A DNA stretch of 64,000 nucleotides from G963665185 sp963665185 (GTDB lineage Bacteria; Desulfobacterota; Desulfovibrionia; Desulfovibrionales; Desulfovibrionaceae): positions 124,001 through 188,000 of the forward strand of contig CAXXPO010000003.1 in the NCBI GenBank assembly GCA_963665185.2, in the 5' to 3' direction. Position numbers and translations under genes: made by a program. The number at the start of each line of letters is the position of its first letter. The first letter of the stretch is position 1. Shown here piece after piece: positions 18,862 to 27,547 of this stretch. Below the pieces are notes generated by a model. That model searched no databases. It saw only the letters and a program-made list of their open reading frames with translations, and had not been told where the DNA came from.

Positions 18862-20365
18862 ATATTCTGCCCGGACCGCCCTGCTTTTCCTTCTGTTTTT
18901 CGCCATACTCGGCACGGCCTGTCCCGACTGGCGCGTCAATGCCGCACAACCTGGAAAAGACGCGGAACCGCAGACAGCCGGAAATCAGACGGTCGGGACC
19001 ACGGCAGGCAACAATACAAACGGCAATCAAACCATGCCCCTTGCGGCAGGCAACCAGACCGGAAACAACGGTACGCAGGGCGACCAGCCCACGGGGCTGC
19101 CTGCAGCCGACCGGACCGACGGGAATCAGACCGTGACCACGCCCGCGCCCATCTCGGGCCAATCGTTCACAGACAAAACCGGCCAGGGCGCATTCACCAC
19201 AATCACCTCGTGCGCCCCCCTGTCCGAGCAGCTGGGAAAATCCCGCCAGGACGTGGCCGCCAGCCTGGTGGAACTCGGCAGGAAAAAGGCGCTGGATGTT
19301 TTCCTGCACCGTTTCTACGCGCCGGGAAAAAAGGCCGTGCTGCCGCAAATGACCCCGGGCTTTGTCGATCAGGTGCAATCGCTCCTGGCCCCCGTGGATC
19401 AGCCCCGGCTGTTCAATGGAAAGGAATTCGGCCAGCTCTGCGCCCAAAGCGTCTTCAGCCTGCCCCAGCACGCTTTCAACCACCTGCAGATGCGCCGCCT
19501 GCAACTCACGAACTTCTGTTACAGCGCCCCGGAACTCTCGCTGGAAGCCATGCGCAACAAGGCACGGCTGGCCGCCATGGACCGCCTGCTCCTGCAGGTC
19601 GATCCCGACTACACCGCCATGAACGCCGAACAACGCCACATGGTTCTGCACAATCTGCGCATCAACCAGAATTTCGACTGGTTCAGCGGCAACATATGCA
19701 TGGACGCCACTGCCGACATCATCCCCATGCAGGTTGAGCGGGAGATCGCCCTGGCCATGGGACGCCTGCCCGAAACAGCCCCGCCTTCCGGTCCTAAAGT
19801 GGCCTACCAGCTGGACCTGGGCGGCCTGGACTCCGGGGACCTGCTCCCGGAATTCGGAAAGGACGTGGGGCTGTTCACGGACTTCCAGGGGAAATGCCTC
19901 GGTTCCACCGCGCCCAAGGGAGCCACTGCCTTTTTTCCAGCCCTGGCAGGAAAAGATTTCGACCTGAAAATCTACGTGGCCAATGTCTTTGACCTGCCTC
20001 CGAAGCCTGGAAAATCAGCCCGTTTTCCCCTGTTCACCCTGCGTTATGAAAACGGCCTCATGGAAGCGTATTCCCTGAATGCCGGGTATGACGACAAACT
20101 GACGCCGCAGGCGATCTACCGGGTCGGCTCCACCACCACCAACACCTTGCCCTGGATCAATGCGGTCAACTTCAACGAATACCACATCGTCAAACGCGAC
20201 AGTCTGATGAAACTTTTTGTCAACGGCCAGTTTGTCTTTTATTTTCAAACCACAGGAAACGCGCTTACAGGCATCCGCCTGCAGCTTCCCTGGAAAGCGC
20301 GGCTGTACGACATCGTGGTCACCGAGCCGGGCCGGAAAACCCCGGAAAAGACGGTTCAAAAATAA
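18854..20365 (+). CDS. Exported T6SS-locus protein, paralog 2
   Basis: 503 residues from ATG 18854. The N-terminus has a hydrophobic export segment (TALLFLLFFAILGTAC), and the Cys leaves a lipoprotein possible although the box is poor. Next comes a low-complexity linker of about 60 residues built from GNQT/AGNN units. The core then aligns with paralog 1 (LFNGKEFGQLCAQSVF against YFNGRDFGELC), and so does the end (KRDSLMKLFVNGQFVFYF, LYDIVVTEP). Two copies in tandem point to gene duplication and a paired role in the envelope. Function is unknown. Confidence 0.75.
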   Translation: MNRYSARTALLFLLFFAILGTACPDWRVNAAQPGKDAEPQTAGNQTVGTTAGNNTNGNQTMPLAAGNQTGNNGTQGDQPTGLPAADRTDGNQTVTTPAPISGQSFTDKTGQGAFTTITSCAPLSEQLGKSRQDVAASLVELGRKKALDVFLHRFYAPGKKAVLPQMTPGFVDQVQSLLAPVDQPRLFNGKEFGQLCAQSVFSLPQHAFNHLQMRRLQLTNFCYSAPELSLEAMRNKARLAAMDRLLLQVDPDYTAMNAEQRHMVLHNLRINQNFDWFSGNICMDATADIIPMQVEREIALAMGRLPETAPPSGPKVAYQLDLGGLDSGDLLPEFGKDVGLFTDFQGKCLGSTAPKGATAFFPALAGKDFDLKIYVANVFDLPPKPGKSARFPLFTLRYENGLMEAYSLNAGYDDKLTPQAIYRVGSTTTNTLPWINAVNFNEYHIVKRDSLMKLFVNGQFVFYFQTTGNALTGIRLQLPWKARLYDIVVTEPGRKTPEKTVQK

Positions 20366-20366
20366 A

Positions 20367-20487
20367 GGCTGATCATAAATGCATGGGAACAAGACGAAAA
20401 AAAAGTTCAATCCGGCCGGGCACTTTCAGGTACGCAAGGGGTTGAACTGTTTGCTGCAACACGGCAATCATGGGTTTTACAACAGCC
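20367..20487 (+). repeat. Dispersed ~120-bp element, copy C
   Basis: It begins two bases after the stop of the preceding gene (GGCTG ...) and ends with ACAACAGCC. Conserved blocks are GGAACAAGACG, GTACGCAAGGGGTTGAACTG and CTGCAACACGG. It is more diverged than copies A and B but keeps the order and spacing of all blocks. Confidence 0.7.
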
Positions 20488-20511
20488 AGCAACCCCAAAG
20501 GACACCACGCC

Positions 20512-21594
20512 ATGAGTCCTGAATCCATTGCCCCCACCATGACCCGCAGCGAGATTCTCGCTGCCATCCAGGCTGACGATACCATCGAGAACCAGAACCT
20601 TTCCGGCCTGGACCTGTCCGGAACAGACCTTTCCGGAGCCCGTCTGGACAATTGCCTACTCCGGGGAACCAACTTTGCCGGGGCTGTCATCCGGCGCACC
20701 GGATTCTTCAACTGCGACCTGGAAGGCGCCTGCATGGACGCCACGGACCTGAGCGAGGTCTTCTGGGTGAACATGAGCCTGCCCAGGGTCACCTTCCGCA
20801 ATGCGAATTTCGACAAGGCCATGCTTACCGGAGCCAGGCTGCAAGGCGCGGACTTCACCGGAGCCGACCTTACCCAGGCCGTGCTGAACGAAACCGACAT
20901 GCAGGGAGCCGTTTTCGTGGCGGCAAAAATCGACAAGACCGTGTTCCTCGACGCGGACCTGCGCCAGGCAAGCTTCCGCGAGTGCGACATCTACATCGGC
21001 ATCTACCAGGGCGCGGACCTGACAGGGGCGGACTTCAAGGGAGCGACCATCCGCAACACCCTGCTGCGCAAGTGCAACCTGGAAGGCCAGGATTTCAGCA
21101 ACGCGGTCTTCACCCTCAACCAGGCGGGCGGGGCCAACATGCGCGGCTGCAATTTCAGCGGCGCGGATATTACCCAGTCCAATTTCATGGAGTGCGACCT
21201 GACCCAGGCGGTCTTTGCCAAGGCAAACGCCCAGCGAACCGTGTTCATGGGGGCGACCCTGCACAAGGCCGATTTCAGCGGGACCAACCTGTTCCAGTCC
21301 TATATGGAATCCGCGGACCTGACCCTGGCTGATTTTTCCGGGGCCAACATGGAACAGTGTCTGCTGCCCAAGGCCATATGCCGGGCAACGCAGTTCATTG
21401 GCGCCAATCTCAATTGCGGGGATTTTTCCCATGCCGACCTGTCCGGGGCGGATTTCAGCCGGGCCAATCTGATGCGCTGCAAGCTGCACCGCATAGTCGA
21501 GGAAAACACCCGGTGGGACAGCGGGGCCAAGGCCGTGGCCCTGGGAACGGACAAGGAACTGGCCGAGGCCGAAGAATGGGGCGGGAAAAAATGA
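20512..21594 (+). CDS. Pentapeptide-repeat protein
   Basis: 360 residues. After a 25-residue head the chain is almost wholly A(D/N)LXX-type repeats (LSGLDLSGTDLSGARL, ADFTGADLTQAVLNETD), about 55-60 in number. They should fold as a right-handed quadrilateral beta-helix. No membrane or enzymatic domain is visible. Such proteins occur near T6SS genes, sometimes joined to DUF2169-type adaptors, but that domain is absent here. ATG 20512 is preferred because an AAAGGA stretch precedes it. It overlaps the next gene by ATGA. Confidence 0.9.
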   Translation: MSPESIAPTMTRSEILAAIQADDTIENQNLSGLDLSGTDLSGARLDNCLLRGTNFAGAVIRRTGFFNCDLEGACMDATDLSEVFWVNMSLPRVTFRNANFDKAMLTGARLQGADFTGADLTQAVLNETDMQGAVFVAAKIDKTVFLDADLRQASFRECDIYIGIYQGADLTGADFKGATIRNTLLRKCNLEGQDFSNAVFTLNQAGGANMRGCNFSGADITQSNFMECDLTQAVFAKANAQRTVFMGATLHKADFSGTNLFQSYMESADLTLADFSGANMEQCLLPKAICRATQFIGANLNCGDFSHADLSGADFSRANLMRCKLHRIVEENTRWDSGAKAVALGTDKELAEAEEWGGKK

Positions 21595-21974
21595 TCGGAC
21601 AATGGGCCCGACGCACCCTGGTCGCGCTCCTGCCGGGACTGTGCCTCTGTCTGAGCCTGTCGCTCGGCGGCTGCTCCCTGCCCAGGGTGGACGTCACCCC
21701 GCTGACCAAGACCGTGTACCCCACCAACCGGGGAACGGTGGACATCCTGTACGGCCCGCCCGACGAGGCCTTTGCCGACGTGGCCCGGCTGGAAGTGGAC
21801 AACGAGGACGGCGATATGACCGCCCTGACAAGGCAGGCCGCCAGCCTGGGAGCCGACGCCGTCATCATGGACGACAGAAAACTTTTCCGCGACTCGGTAT
21901 TTACCCCCTATGGCGGCAAGGCCCGCTACCGTCTGAGCGGCAAGGCAATAAAATATCTCCGCCCGGAAAATTGA
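21591..21974 (+). CDS. Small lipoprotein, RcsF/DUF4156-like
   Basis: 127 residues. The N-terminus has a lipobox in LSLSLGGCSLP after a hydrophobic segment (TLVALLPGLCLCLSL). The mature part contains LTRQAASLGADAVIMDD, a pattern of RcsF/DUF4156 and YbjQ-like folds. It is probably anchored in the outer membrane. Its start overlaps the stop of the pentapeptide gene, so the two are coupled. It is not TssJ, which has a different fold pattern. Confidence 0.75.
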   Translation: MIGQWARRTLVALLPGLCLCLSLSLGGCSLPRVDVTPLTKTVYPTNRGTVDILYGPPDEAFADVARLEVDNEDGDMTALTRQAASLGADAVIMDDRKLFRDSVFTPYGGKARYRLSGKAIKYLRPEN

Positions 21975-22097
21975 GGCTTCCGCACACAAAACCCCTCCTT
22001 GCCCGACAAAGACACACACCGGATGGACATGGCCTGTTTTTTCTGGAAAAGTGGGAGGGTGTAAGGAATTACTCCATGCAAAGCAAAGGATATCGCC

Positions 22098-22475
22098 ATG
22101 TCCGACAGGCAAGCCCCCATACGCGTGCTGCTGGTGGACGATGAAGCCTCGTACCTGCGTGTGCTCTCCAAGCGGCTGGCCCTGCGCGGCATGTTGCCGA
22201 CCACGGCCCAGAGCGGGCCGGATGCGGTGCGGCTGCTGAAAAAAAACGTTTTCGACGTGGCTTTGCTGGACCTGAAGATGGTGGGCATGGACGGGCTGGA
22301 AACCCTGCGGGTCTTTTCCATCCTGGCCCCGGAGCTGAAGGTCATCCTGCTGACGGGCCATGGGGGCGAACGCGACGCGCGCAAGGCCATTCAACTGGGG
22401 GCGGTGGACTATCTGGTAAAACCCTGCGACCTGGAATGCATCATCACGCGCATCGAGGCTGCGGCGGGCCGCTGA
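22098..22475 (+). CDS. Stand-alone response-regulator receiver (CheY-like)
   Basis: 125 residues, one receiver domain. Key residues are present: acidic pair D14-D15, phospho-acceptor D58 (VALLDLKMVGMDG), conserved Thr in VILLTGHGG and Lys in VDYLVKPCD. There is no DNA-binding or enzymatic output domain and no kinase gene near. Such proteins usually work through protein contacts. AAAGGA precedes ATG 22098 by seven bases. The 123-base gap to the lipoprotein gene gives no clear terminator. Confidence 0.9.
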   Translation: MSDRQAPIRVLLVDDEASYLRVLSKRLALRGMLPTTAQSGPDAVRLLKKNVFDVALLDLKMVGMDGLETLRVFSILAPELKVILLTGHGGERDARKAIQLGAVDYLVKPCDLECIITRIEAAAGR

Positions 22476-22578
22476 AAAAGCACCCAGCCATCCAGAATAC
22501 TGTTTTTTTTCCGGCCATTCCGCTGAAAAGCATACCAACCGTCCTTGCCTTTTCGCATCCGGGAATTACTCTGGTGCT

Positions 22579-22995
22579 TCAGGCTTTTTTCTTGAGGCGA
22601 TTCTTTTCGACCAGTTCCTTTTCAGCAAGATCTTTTTCATCGCCAAAAGGTTGAACATCCCACGGGAAAACCTTACGAGCTTCCTCAAGGGCATAGGCTT
22701 CCACGGCCTCGTACCATTGGTTGAAGCTCTGCAGCAGTTCCTCTCCCAAAGGGGAAAGCACAAACCCCTTGTGGGAACCGCTTTTTTCCACCAATGAAGC
22801 CCCGAGCATCTCCTCGCTGGTCTTGAGCCGTCCCCAGGCCGCCCGGTAGGACATGCCCAGGGCTTTGGCCGCCTTGTTCAACGAACCGAGTTTCTGTACT
22901 TCCCGCAGCAGAAGCATGCGACCAAGGCCTATGACCTGGCCCTCGTCGGTTTCAAGCCACATGTGCAAGCGTAAACGGGTATTCTGGACAAGCAT
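22579..22995 (-). CDS. ModE-like LysR-type HTH regulator (DNA-binding domain only)
   Basis: 138 residues. The winged HTH reads GLGRMLLLREVQKLGSLNKA, followed by AKALGMSYRAAWGRLKTSEE, as in ModE and LysR N-termini. No molybdate-binding TOBE domain follows; the tail is a charged helix (EKELVEKNRLKKKA). ATG 22995 is preferred over 23022 because AGGG lies eight bases upstream. It is divergent from the MATE gene across 116 bases and may control it; that link is inference. A perfect ATCCGG-T-CCGGAT palindrome lies in between at 23048-23060. Confidence 0.8.
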   Translation of the reverse strand: MLVQNTRLRLHMWLETDEGQVIGLGRMLLLREVQKLGSLNKAAKALGMSYRAAWGRLKTSEEMLGASLVEKSGSHKGFVLSPLGEELLQSFNQWYEAVEAYALEEARKVFPWDVQPFGDEKDLAEKELVEKNRLKKKA

Positions 22996-23047
22996 GTTTT
23001 TTTCCCTGGTTCGGATGAGCATATGTTACTTCATGCAGACATACCAT

Positions 23048-23060
23048 ATCCGGTCCGGAT
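23048..23060. promoter_or_regulatory. Operator-like palindrome between divergent genes
   Basis: ATCCGG, T, CCGGAT. It lies 53 bases upstream of the ModE-like start and 52 bases upstream of the MATE start. A regulator site shared by the two genes is possible. No clear -35/-10 pair was found. Confidence 0.4.
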
Positions 23061-23111
23061 TGCTCAAATGATACTATGCCTCAAATCCTGTAGATATCCC
23101 CAAGAGGGAAC

Positions 23112-24506
23112 ATGGTGAAAAAGCAGACGAACATCCGGGACATCTGGGGGCTGGCATGGCCCCAGATGCTCATGATGGTATTTCACTTTCTGATCGGTTT
23201 CGTGGATGTTTGGGTCGCCGGACGCATCGACAGCGACGTGCAGGCCTCCATGGGAATGATCAACCAATTGCTCTTCTTTTTTCTGGTTGTGGCCATTGCC
23301 GTGGCCAACGGCTCCGTGGCGGCCATCAGCCAGTCCATGGGAGCAGGTCTTTACAAGCGTATCCAGCGTTACGTGGGGCTTATCATCCAGATAGGAGTGG
23401 TCACCGGCCTGCTGATATTCATGGTCGGGCTGGCCTCCGCGGACCTGATGCTCAACATCTTGCAGGTTCCGCCCCAACTGGAAGGCATCACCCGCTACTT
23501 CTTCAAGGTCTTCATGGGAGTTCTGCCCTGCTATTCCCTGCTGGTCCTGACCAACGCGGTCTTCCGCGCCCAGCGCATGGTACTGTATCCCATGTACACC
23601 ATGGTGCTCATCACCACCGTCAACACCGTGGGCGACCTGGGGCTGGGGCTGGGCTGGTTCGGCTTCCCGGACTGGGGCTACAGGGGACTTGCCTGGAGCA
23701 CGTTCTTTTCCGTTGCCAGCGGCGCAGCCCTCAACCTTTTCGTGCTGGTACGCAAGAAACTCCTGCAACGCCGGAGCTTTCCGCCCTGGCGATGGAGCAA
23801 ACGGGCCATGCCCTATCTTTTCAAGGTGGCCTGGCCCGGAGGCATGCTGCACATCGTCTGGCATTCGGCCTACATGGTGCTCTTCGCCATCACCGCCAGC
23901 CTGCCCCAGGACAACGTCGTCGCCCTGGCCGGAATGACGGCGGGCATGCGCGTGGAAGCGTTTCTGTTTCTGCCCGGCTTCGCCTTCAGCATGACAGCCT
24001 CCATACTGGTGGGGCAATACCTGGGCATGGGACGCCCCGACCTGGCCAAGAAAAACGCCTACCTGGCCATGCTCATCGGCATTTCCGTCATGTCCACGGT
24101 GGCCGTCATCCTGTGGCAGTTCATCGGACCGGTGACCCATTTTCTTTCCCCGGACCCGGCAGTGCAGGCCGAAAGCATCAACTACCTCATCTACAATATG
24201 CTCTGCATCCCCTTTACCCTGACCGGCATGATCCTGTCCGGCGCCATGACCGGCGCGGGAGCCACCGTCTTCAACCTGGTGGCTTTCGGGGGCAGCGCAT
24301 GGCTGATACGGATTCCCCTGGCCTGGTATCTGGGCCATGTCTATTATCAAAACGCCACGGGCATATGGGTGGCCATGCTGGTTTCCATGGCATTCCAGGC
24401 CCTGTTCATTCTGTATCTGTTCCAGTTTCACGACTGGACCCGCTTTGCAATGAAGTCCCGGAATAACGGCCGGACGAATACGATTGGAGTCGCCAATGCA
24501 TCTTGA
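23112..24506 (+). CDS. MATE-family multidrug/toxin efflux transporter
   Basis: 464 residues with about 12 hydrophobic helices. Motifs GLAWPQMLMMVFHFLIGFVD and VWVAGRID near the start, and RIPLAWYLGHVYY near the end, fit MATE proteins such as NorM/DinF. These export organic cations in exchange for Na+ or H+. GAGGG precedes ATG 23112. It overlaps the next gene by 11 bases and forms an operon with DUF2156 and proB. Confidence 0.9.
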   Translation: MVKKQTNIRDIWGLAWPQMLMMVFHFLIGFVDVWVAGRIDSDVQASMGMINQLLFFFLVVAIAVANGSVAAISQSMGAGLYKRIQRYVGLIIQIGVVTGLLIFMVGLASADLMLNILQVPPQLEGITRYFFKVFMGVLPCYSLLVLTNAVFRAQRMVLYPMYTMVLITTVNTVGDLGLGLGWFGFPDWGYRGLAWSTFFSVASGAALNLFVLVRKKLLQRRSFPPWRWSKRAMPYLFKVAWPGGMLHIVWHSAYMVLFAITASLPQDNVVALAGMTAGMRVEAFLFLPGFAFSMTASILVGQYLGMGRPDLAKKNAYLAMLIGISVMSTVAVILWQFIGPVTHFLSPDPAVQAESINYLIYNMLCIPFTLTGMILSGAMTGAGATVFNLVAFGGSAWLIRIPLAWYLGHVYYQNATGIWVAMLVSMAFQALFILYLFQFHDWTRFAMKSRNNGRTNTIGVANAS

Positions 24507-25365
24507 TTTCACCCCTGTGACCCTGGATCTGCAAACCCGTTACCGTGCCTTGTTCGACAACTGCCGGCAAAAGGCCTCGGACTACAGCTTCATCAACCTC
24601 TGGGGCTGGCGGGACGAATACGGCCTGGAATGGGCCTGGACCGAAGACCGGGTCTGGCTGCGCCAGACAAAACCGGAAACCGTGTATTGGGCACCCATGG
24701 GCCGCAGCTGCAAAGGCGGCTGGAACCTGGACATGTTTCCCGCCGACGCCGAACGCTTCATTCGCGTCCCTGAAAAGCTGGCCCTTATCTGGCGACAGGA
24801 AATGGGTCTTGAGCTCGTTGAAGACCGCGCCCACTTCGACTACATCTATTCCGTGCCCGAACTGGTGGAACTGGCCGGCAACCGTTTCCACAAAAAAAAG
24901 AACCTGCTCAACCAATTCAAGAAAAAATACGACTTTGAATTCAAGCCCATGACCCCGGACTGCGTGGAGCAGGCCCTTGACATGCAGGATTCCTGGTGCC
25001 GCTGGCGCGATTGCGAGTCCAGCGAGACCCTGATTGCGGAAAACGAGGCCATCCATCGCGTGTTGACCCATTGGGACCACCTTGACGGATTGATCGGCGG
25101 GGCAATATGGGTAGAGGGTCGCATTGTCGCCTACAGTCTGGCCGACGCCCTGGAAGGCGACACCCTGGTTATCCACTTTGAAAAGGGCGAAACCACATTC
25201 AAGGGCATCTATCAGGCCATCAACCAGATGTTTCTGGAACACCAGGGCGGCGCGTACCTGAACGTGAACCGCGAACAGGACCTGGGCGACGAGGGGTTGC
25301 GCAAGGCAAAGCTTTCGTACAATCCCACGGGCTTTCTCAAAAAATACGCTCTGGACATGAGGTGA
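24496..25365 (+). CDS. DUF2156 (phosphatidylglycerol lysyltransferase C-like) protein
   Basis: 289 residues. The segment ASDYSFINLWGWRDEYGLEW and the later KKKNLLNQFKKKYDFEFKP match the DUF2156/LPG_synthase_C acetyltransferase-fold family. So does the end YLNVNREQDLGDEGLRKAKL plus SYNPTGFLKKY. No membrane part is fused, so it is not full MprF; a peptidyl or lipid aminoacyl-transfer role is only inferred. ATG 24496 is chosen for the GGAG six bases upstream. proB starts six bases downstream. Confidence 0.8.
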   Translation: MHLDFTPVTLDLQTRYRALFDNCRQKASDYSFINLWGWRDEYGLEWAWTEDRVWLRQTKPETVYWAPMGRSCKGGWNLDMFPADAERFIRVPEKLALIWRQEMGLELVEDRAHFDYIYSVPELVELAGNRFHKKKNLLNQFKKKYDFEFKPMTPDCVEQALDMQDSWCRWRDCESSETLIAENEAIHRVLTHWDHLDGLIGGAIWVEGRIVAYSLADALEGDTLVIHFEKGETTFKGIYQAINQMFLEHQGGAYLNVNREQDLGDEGLRKAKLSYNPTGFLKKYALDMR

Positions 25366-25371
25366 GGACAT

Positions 25372-26523
25372 ATGGACTGGCGGGAAAGAAAGGAACATGC
25401 ACTGCACAATGCCAAACGCATTGTCGTGAAAGTCGGCAGCGCGGTCTTGACGGGAAAAGACGGCCTTGACCTGCGCGTGGTCAACCGGCTGGCCGATCAG
25501 ATTGCCCAACTGCACGACAACGGTCTGGACGTGGTGCTGGTTTCCAGCGGAGCCGTAGCGGCCGGCCGCAAGGCCATCATACATTGCGAGAACTGCCGGG
25601 AAGGCTTCGGCCTGCCCGACAAACAGGCAGTGGCAGCCATAGGCCAGAGCCGCCTCATGCACGAATACGACGAGGCCTTTGCCCGCTACGGCAAGACCAC
25701 GGCCCAGGTGCTGCTGACCAAGGACGACTTCAAGGGACGCCAGCGGTACCTGAACGCGCGCAACACCCTGCGCACGCTCCTGTCCTGGCGCGTCATCCCG
25801 GTCATCAACGAAAACGACACCGTGGCCGTGGCCGAACTCAAGTTCGGCGACAACGACTCCCTGGCCAGCATGGTCATATCCCTGGTCGAGGCCGACCTGT
25901 TCGTGAACCTGACCAGCGCGCGGGGAGTGTTCGACATGAACCCGGACACCCACCCCGAGGCCCGGCCCATCGAGTGCATCGAGGACATCGCCGCCCTGGA
26001 CATCGATGCCGCCTGCAACGGCAAGACGGCAGCCGGCTCGGGAGGCATGTTCTCAAAACTCCAGGCGGCCAGGCGCGTGGCCCAGCTGGCCGTGCCCACG
26101 CTGATCGTATCCGGCCTGGAGCCTTTTGCCCTGGAAAAAGCCCTTACCGGAGAGCATGGCGGAACCTGGATCATGCCGGAAAAAAACGCCGTATCCAAAC
26201 GGAAATTCTGGATGGCCTACAACAGCGAGCCCGTCGGCTCGGTATGGATAGACCAAGGCGCGGCCCGTGCCCTTCTGGAAGGCGGCAAAAGCCTGCTGCC
26301 CGCGGGCATATCCCGCGTGGAGGGCAAATTCGGCAAGGGCGCACTGGTGCGCATCCTGGACTTTCAGGGACAGACCCTGGGCGTGGGGCTGAGCAACTAT
26401 GCAGCCCAGGATTTGCGCCACATCATGGGGCGCAAGTCGTCCGACATCCCGGAAATCCTCGGCCCCGGCATGTACGCCGAAGTAGTCCACCGCGACAACA
26501 TGTTGCTGGACGCGGCCTTGTAA
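25372..26523 (+). CDS. proB: Glutamate 5-kinase ProB
   Basis: 383 residues. ProB phosphorylates glutamate in the first step of proline synthesis. The amino-acid-kinase domain has VVKVGSAVLT, VVLVSSGAVAAGRK and INENDTVAVAELKFGDND. The C-terminal PUA domain covers about residues 280-365 (PAGISRVEGKFGKGALVRIL). GAGG precedes ATG 25372. No proA follows; the operon ends at the terminator at 26613. Confidence 0.95.
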   Translation: MDWRERKEHALHNAKRIVVKVGSAVLTGKDGLDLRVVNRLADQIAQLHDNGLDVVLVSSGAVAAGRKAIIHCENCREGFGLPDKQAVAAIGQSRLMHEYDEAFARYGKTTAQVLLTKDDFKGRQRYLNARNTLRTLLSWRVIPVINENDTVAVAELKFGDNDSLASMVISLVEADLFVNLTSARGVFDMNPDTHPEARPIECIEDIAALDIDAACNGKTAAGSGGMFSKLQAARRVAQLAVPTLIVSGLEPFALEKALTGEHGGTWIMPEKNAVSKRKFWMAYNSEPVGSVWIDQGAARALLEGGKSLLPAGISRVEGKFGKGALVRILDFQGQTLGVGLSNYAAQDLRHIMGRKSSDIPEILGPGMYAEVVHRDNMLLDAAL

Positions 26524-26612
26524 AAACGTCGATCATCACCGCCAACTGCGGGCCGTTGCCGGAAAAGAAAAAAACCGATCCGCAGCCCGGCATATCGAAA
26601 TCGCAATCCCCC

Positions 26613-26647
26613 GGCCTGCGTCTTTAGTGGACGCAGGCCTTTTTTTT
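26613..26647 (+). terminator. Intrinsic terminator after proB
   Basis: GGCCTGCGTC (26613-26622), loop of seven bases, GACGCAGGCC (26630-26639), then eight T. A strong rho-independent terminator that closes the MATE-DUF2156-proB operon. Confidence 0.92.
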
Positions 26648-26786
26648 CAGAGACCTTCCTTCCGTACACCTGCCCGTCCCGAAACCGGTTATTTTGTCTG
26701 CATTCTGCCACGAAGCACGGGTAATAATCGCACGATATGCCGTCGCCTCATGGTCCGGGCATATACGGAATTTCCGGATGTTTCCC

Positions 26787-26813
26787 ATATCTGAACATAT
26801 AATGTTCAGATAT
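26787..26813. promoter_or_regulatory. 27-bp perfect palindrome overlapping the -35 box
   Basis: Arms ATATCTGAACAT (26787-26798) and ATGTTCAGATAT (26802-26813) around ATA. The right arm ends on the first base of the TTGACA -35 box of the next gene. Position and symmetry fit a repressor or activator operator. The regulator is unknown. Confidence 0.65.
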
Positions 26814-26840
26814 TGACAATAAAAAAAGGGAGGGATACTA
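26813..26840 (+). promoter_or_regulatory. Sigma-70 promoter of the RHH/amphi-Trp operon
   Basis: TTGACA at 26813-26818 with a -10-like ATACTA (or GATACT) 15-16 bases downstream, ending at 26840. It lies 43 bases before the GTG start of the next gene. The -35 box is perfect and the -10 box imperfect. Confidence 0.6.
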
Positions 26841-26849
26841 CATAAAAAA

Positions 26850-26867
26850 TGTACACAATCTGTACAC
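26850..26867. promoter_or_regulatory. Tandem TGTACAC sites, one helical turn apart
   Basis: TGTACAC (26850-26856), AATC, TGTACAC (26861-26867): an 11-base period. Each TGTACA is itself a palindrome. Tandem half-sites one turn apart are the usual binding pattern of ribbon-helix-helix repressors, and the first gene encodes one. Autoregulation is inferred. Confidence 0.5.
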
Positions 26868-26883
26868 GAATAGGGAGGCAAGC

Positions 26884-27204
26884 GTGAGCGTTTTCAAGGC
26901 AGAAGTTGAAACAAAAAGAGTTATCTTCAATGTCCGCCTCGACCTGGCGGAACGGCTGGAAAAGGCGAAAGAAGACGCCAGAATCATTGGAAAAAAACTT
27001 GACCACGAAGGTGTCATCGACAAGGCGCTGGAAAAATTCCTGCGCAAGGCGGAACGCAAGCTGGATGAGATAAAGACTGATGATGAAAAAGCTCCCCGAA
27101 ACCACATAAAACCTCAGAAAGCCTGCGAAGACGACACCAAACATATGGACGATCCATCCTGCAATCAAAACACAGAACAGCAAGAAAGCCCCGACCAGGG
27201 GTAA
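26884..27204 (+). CDS. Small ribbon-helix-helix (CopG-like) protein
   Basis: 106 residues, GTG start with AGGGAGG five bases upstream. The first 60 residues fit RHH: a strand (KRVIFNVRLD), helix (LAERLEKAKEDARIIGKKL), then a second helix (HEGVIDKALEKFLRKAERKL). The rest is polar, acidic and probably disordered. It is the first gene of an operon with two amphi-Trp genes and has operator-like repeats at its own promoter. No toxin gene is adjacent, so it is unlikely to be a classic antitoxin. Confidence 0.65.
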   Translation: MSVFKAEVETKRVIFNVRLDLAERLEKAKEDARIIGKKLDHEGVIDKALEKFLRKAERKLDEIKTDDEKAPRNHIKPQKACEDDTKHMDDPSCNQNTEQQESPDQG

Positions 27205-27214
27205 GGAGCATACC

Positions 27215-27547
27215 ATGGGTTCCGATTCCGTTTCCATGAAAAAGGAAGAAGTCCGTCTGGCATACGACGCCGGGGTCCTGTTGCAACAGATCGCCGAAGG
27301 GCTTTTCCTGCGCAAGTTCGAATGCCAGGGCGAGGAAGGTACTTTTGTCGTGGAAGTTCCCGACCAGGTGAAAATCAAATTCGGGCTGAAGGAAAAATCC
27401 AAGAAGGGCGCGGTCAAGACCAAGGTCAAACTGGAAATGACCTGGGCGACGCCCTGCCCCGAAGCAGATGAAGATGCATCCGAAGATGCTTTTGAAGACG
27501 CGCCGGAAGCAGGTGAAAAAGAAGACGTCCAAGCTGAAGAGGAATAA
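27215..27547 (+). CDS. Amphi-Trp domain protein 1
   Basis: 110 residues. Residues 9-78 fit the amphi-Trp pattern: KKEEVRLAYDAGVLLQQIAE, GTFVVEVPDQVKIKFGLKEK, then a terminal VKLEMTW. The tail is strongly acidic (EADEDASEDAFEDAPEAGEK). The function of the family is unknown. AAGGAG precedes ATG 27215, ten bases after the RHH gene. Confidence 0.8.
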   Translation: MGSDSVSMKKEEVRLAYDAGVLLQQIAEGLFLRKFECQGEEGTFVVEVPDQVKIKFGLKEKSKKGAVKTKVKLEMTWATPCPEADEDASEDAFEDAPEAGEKEDVQAEEE

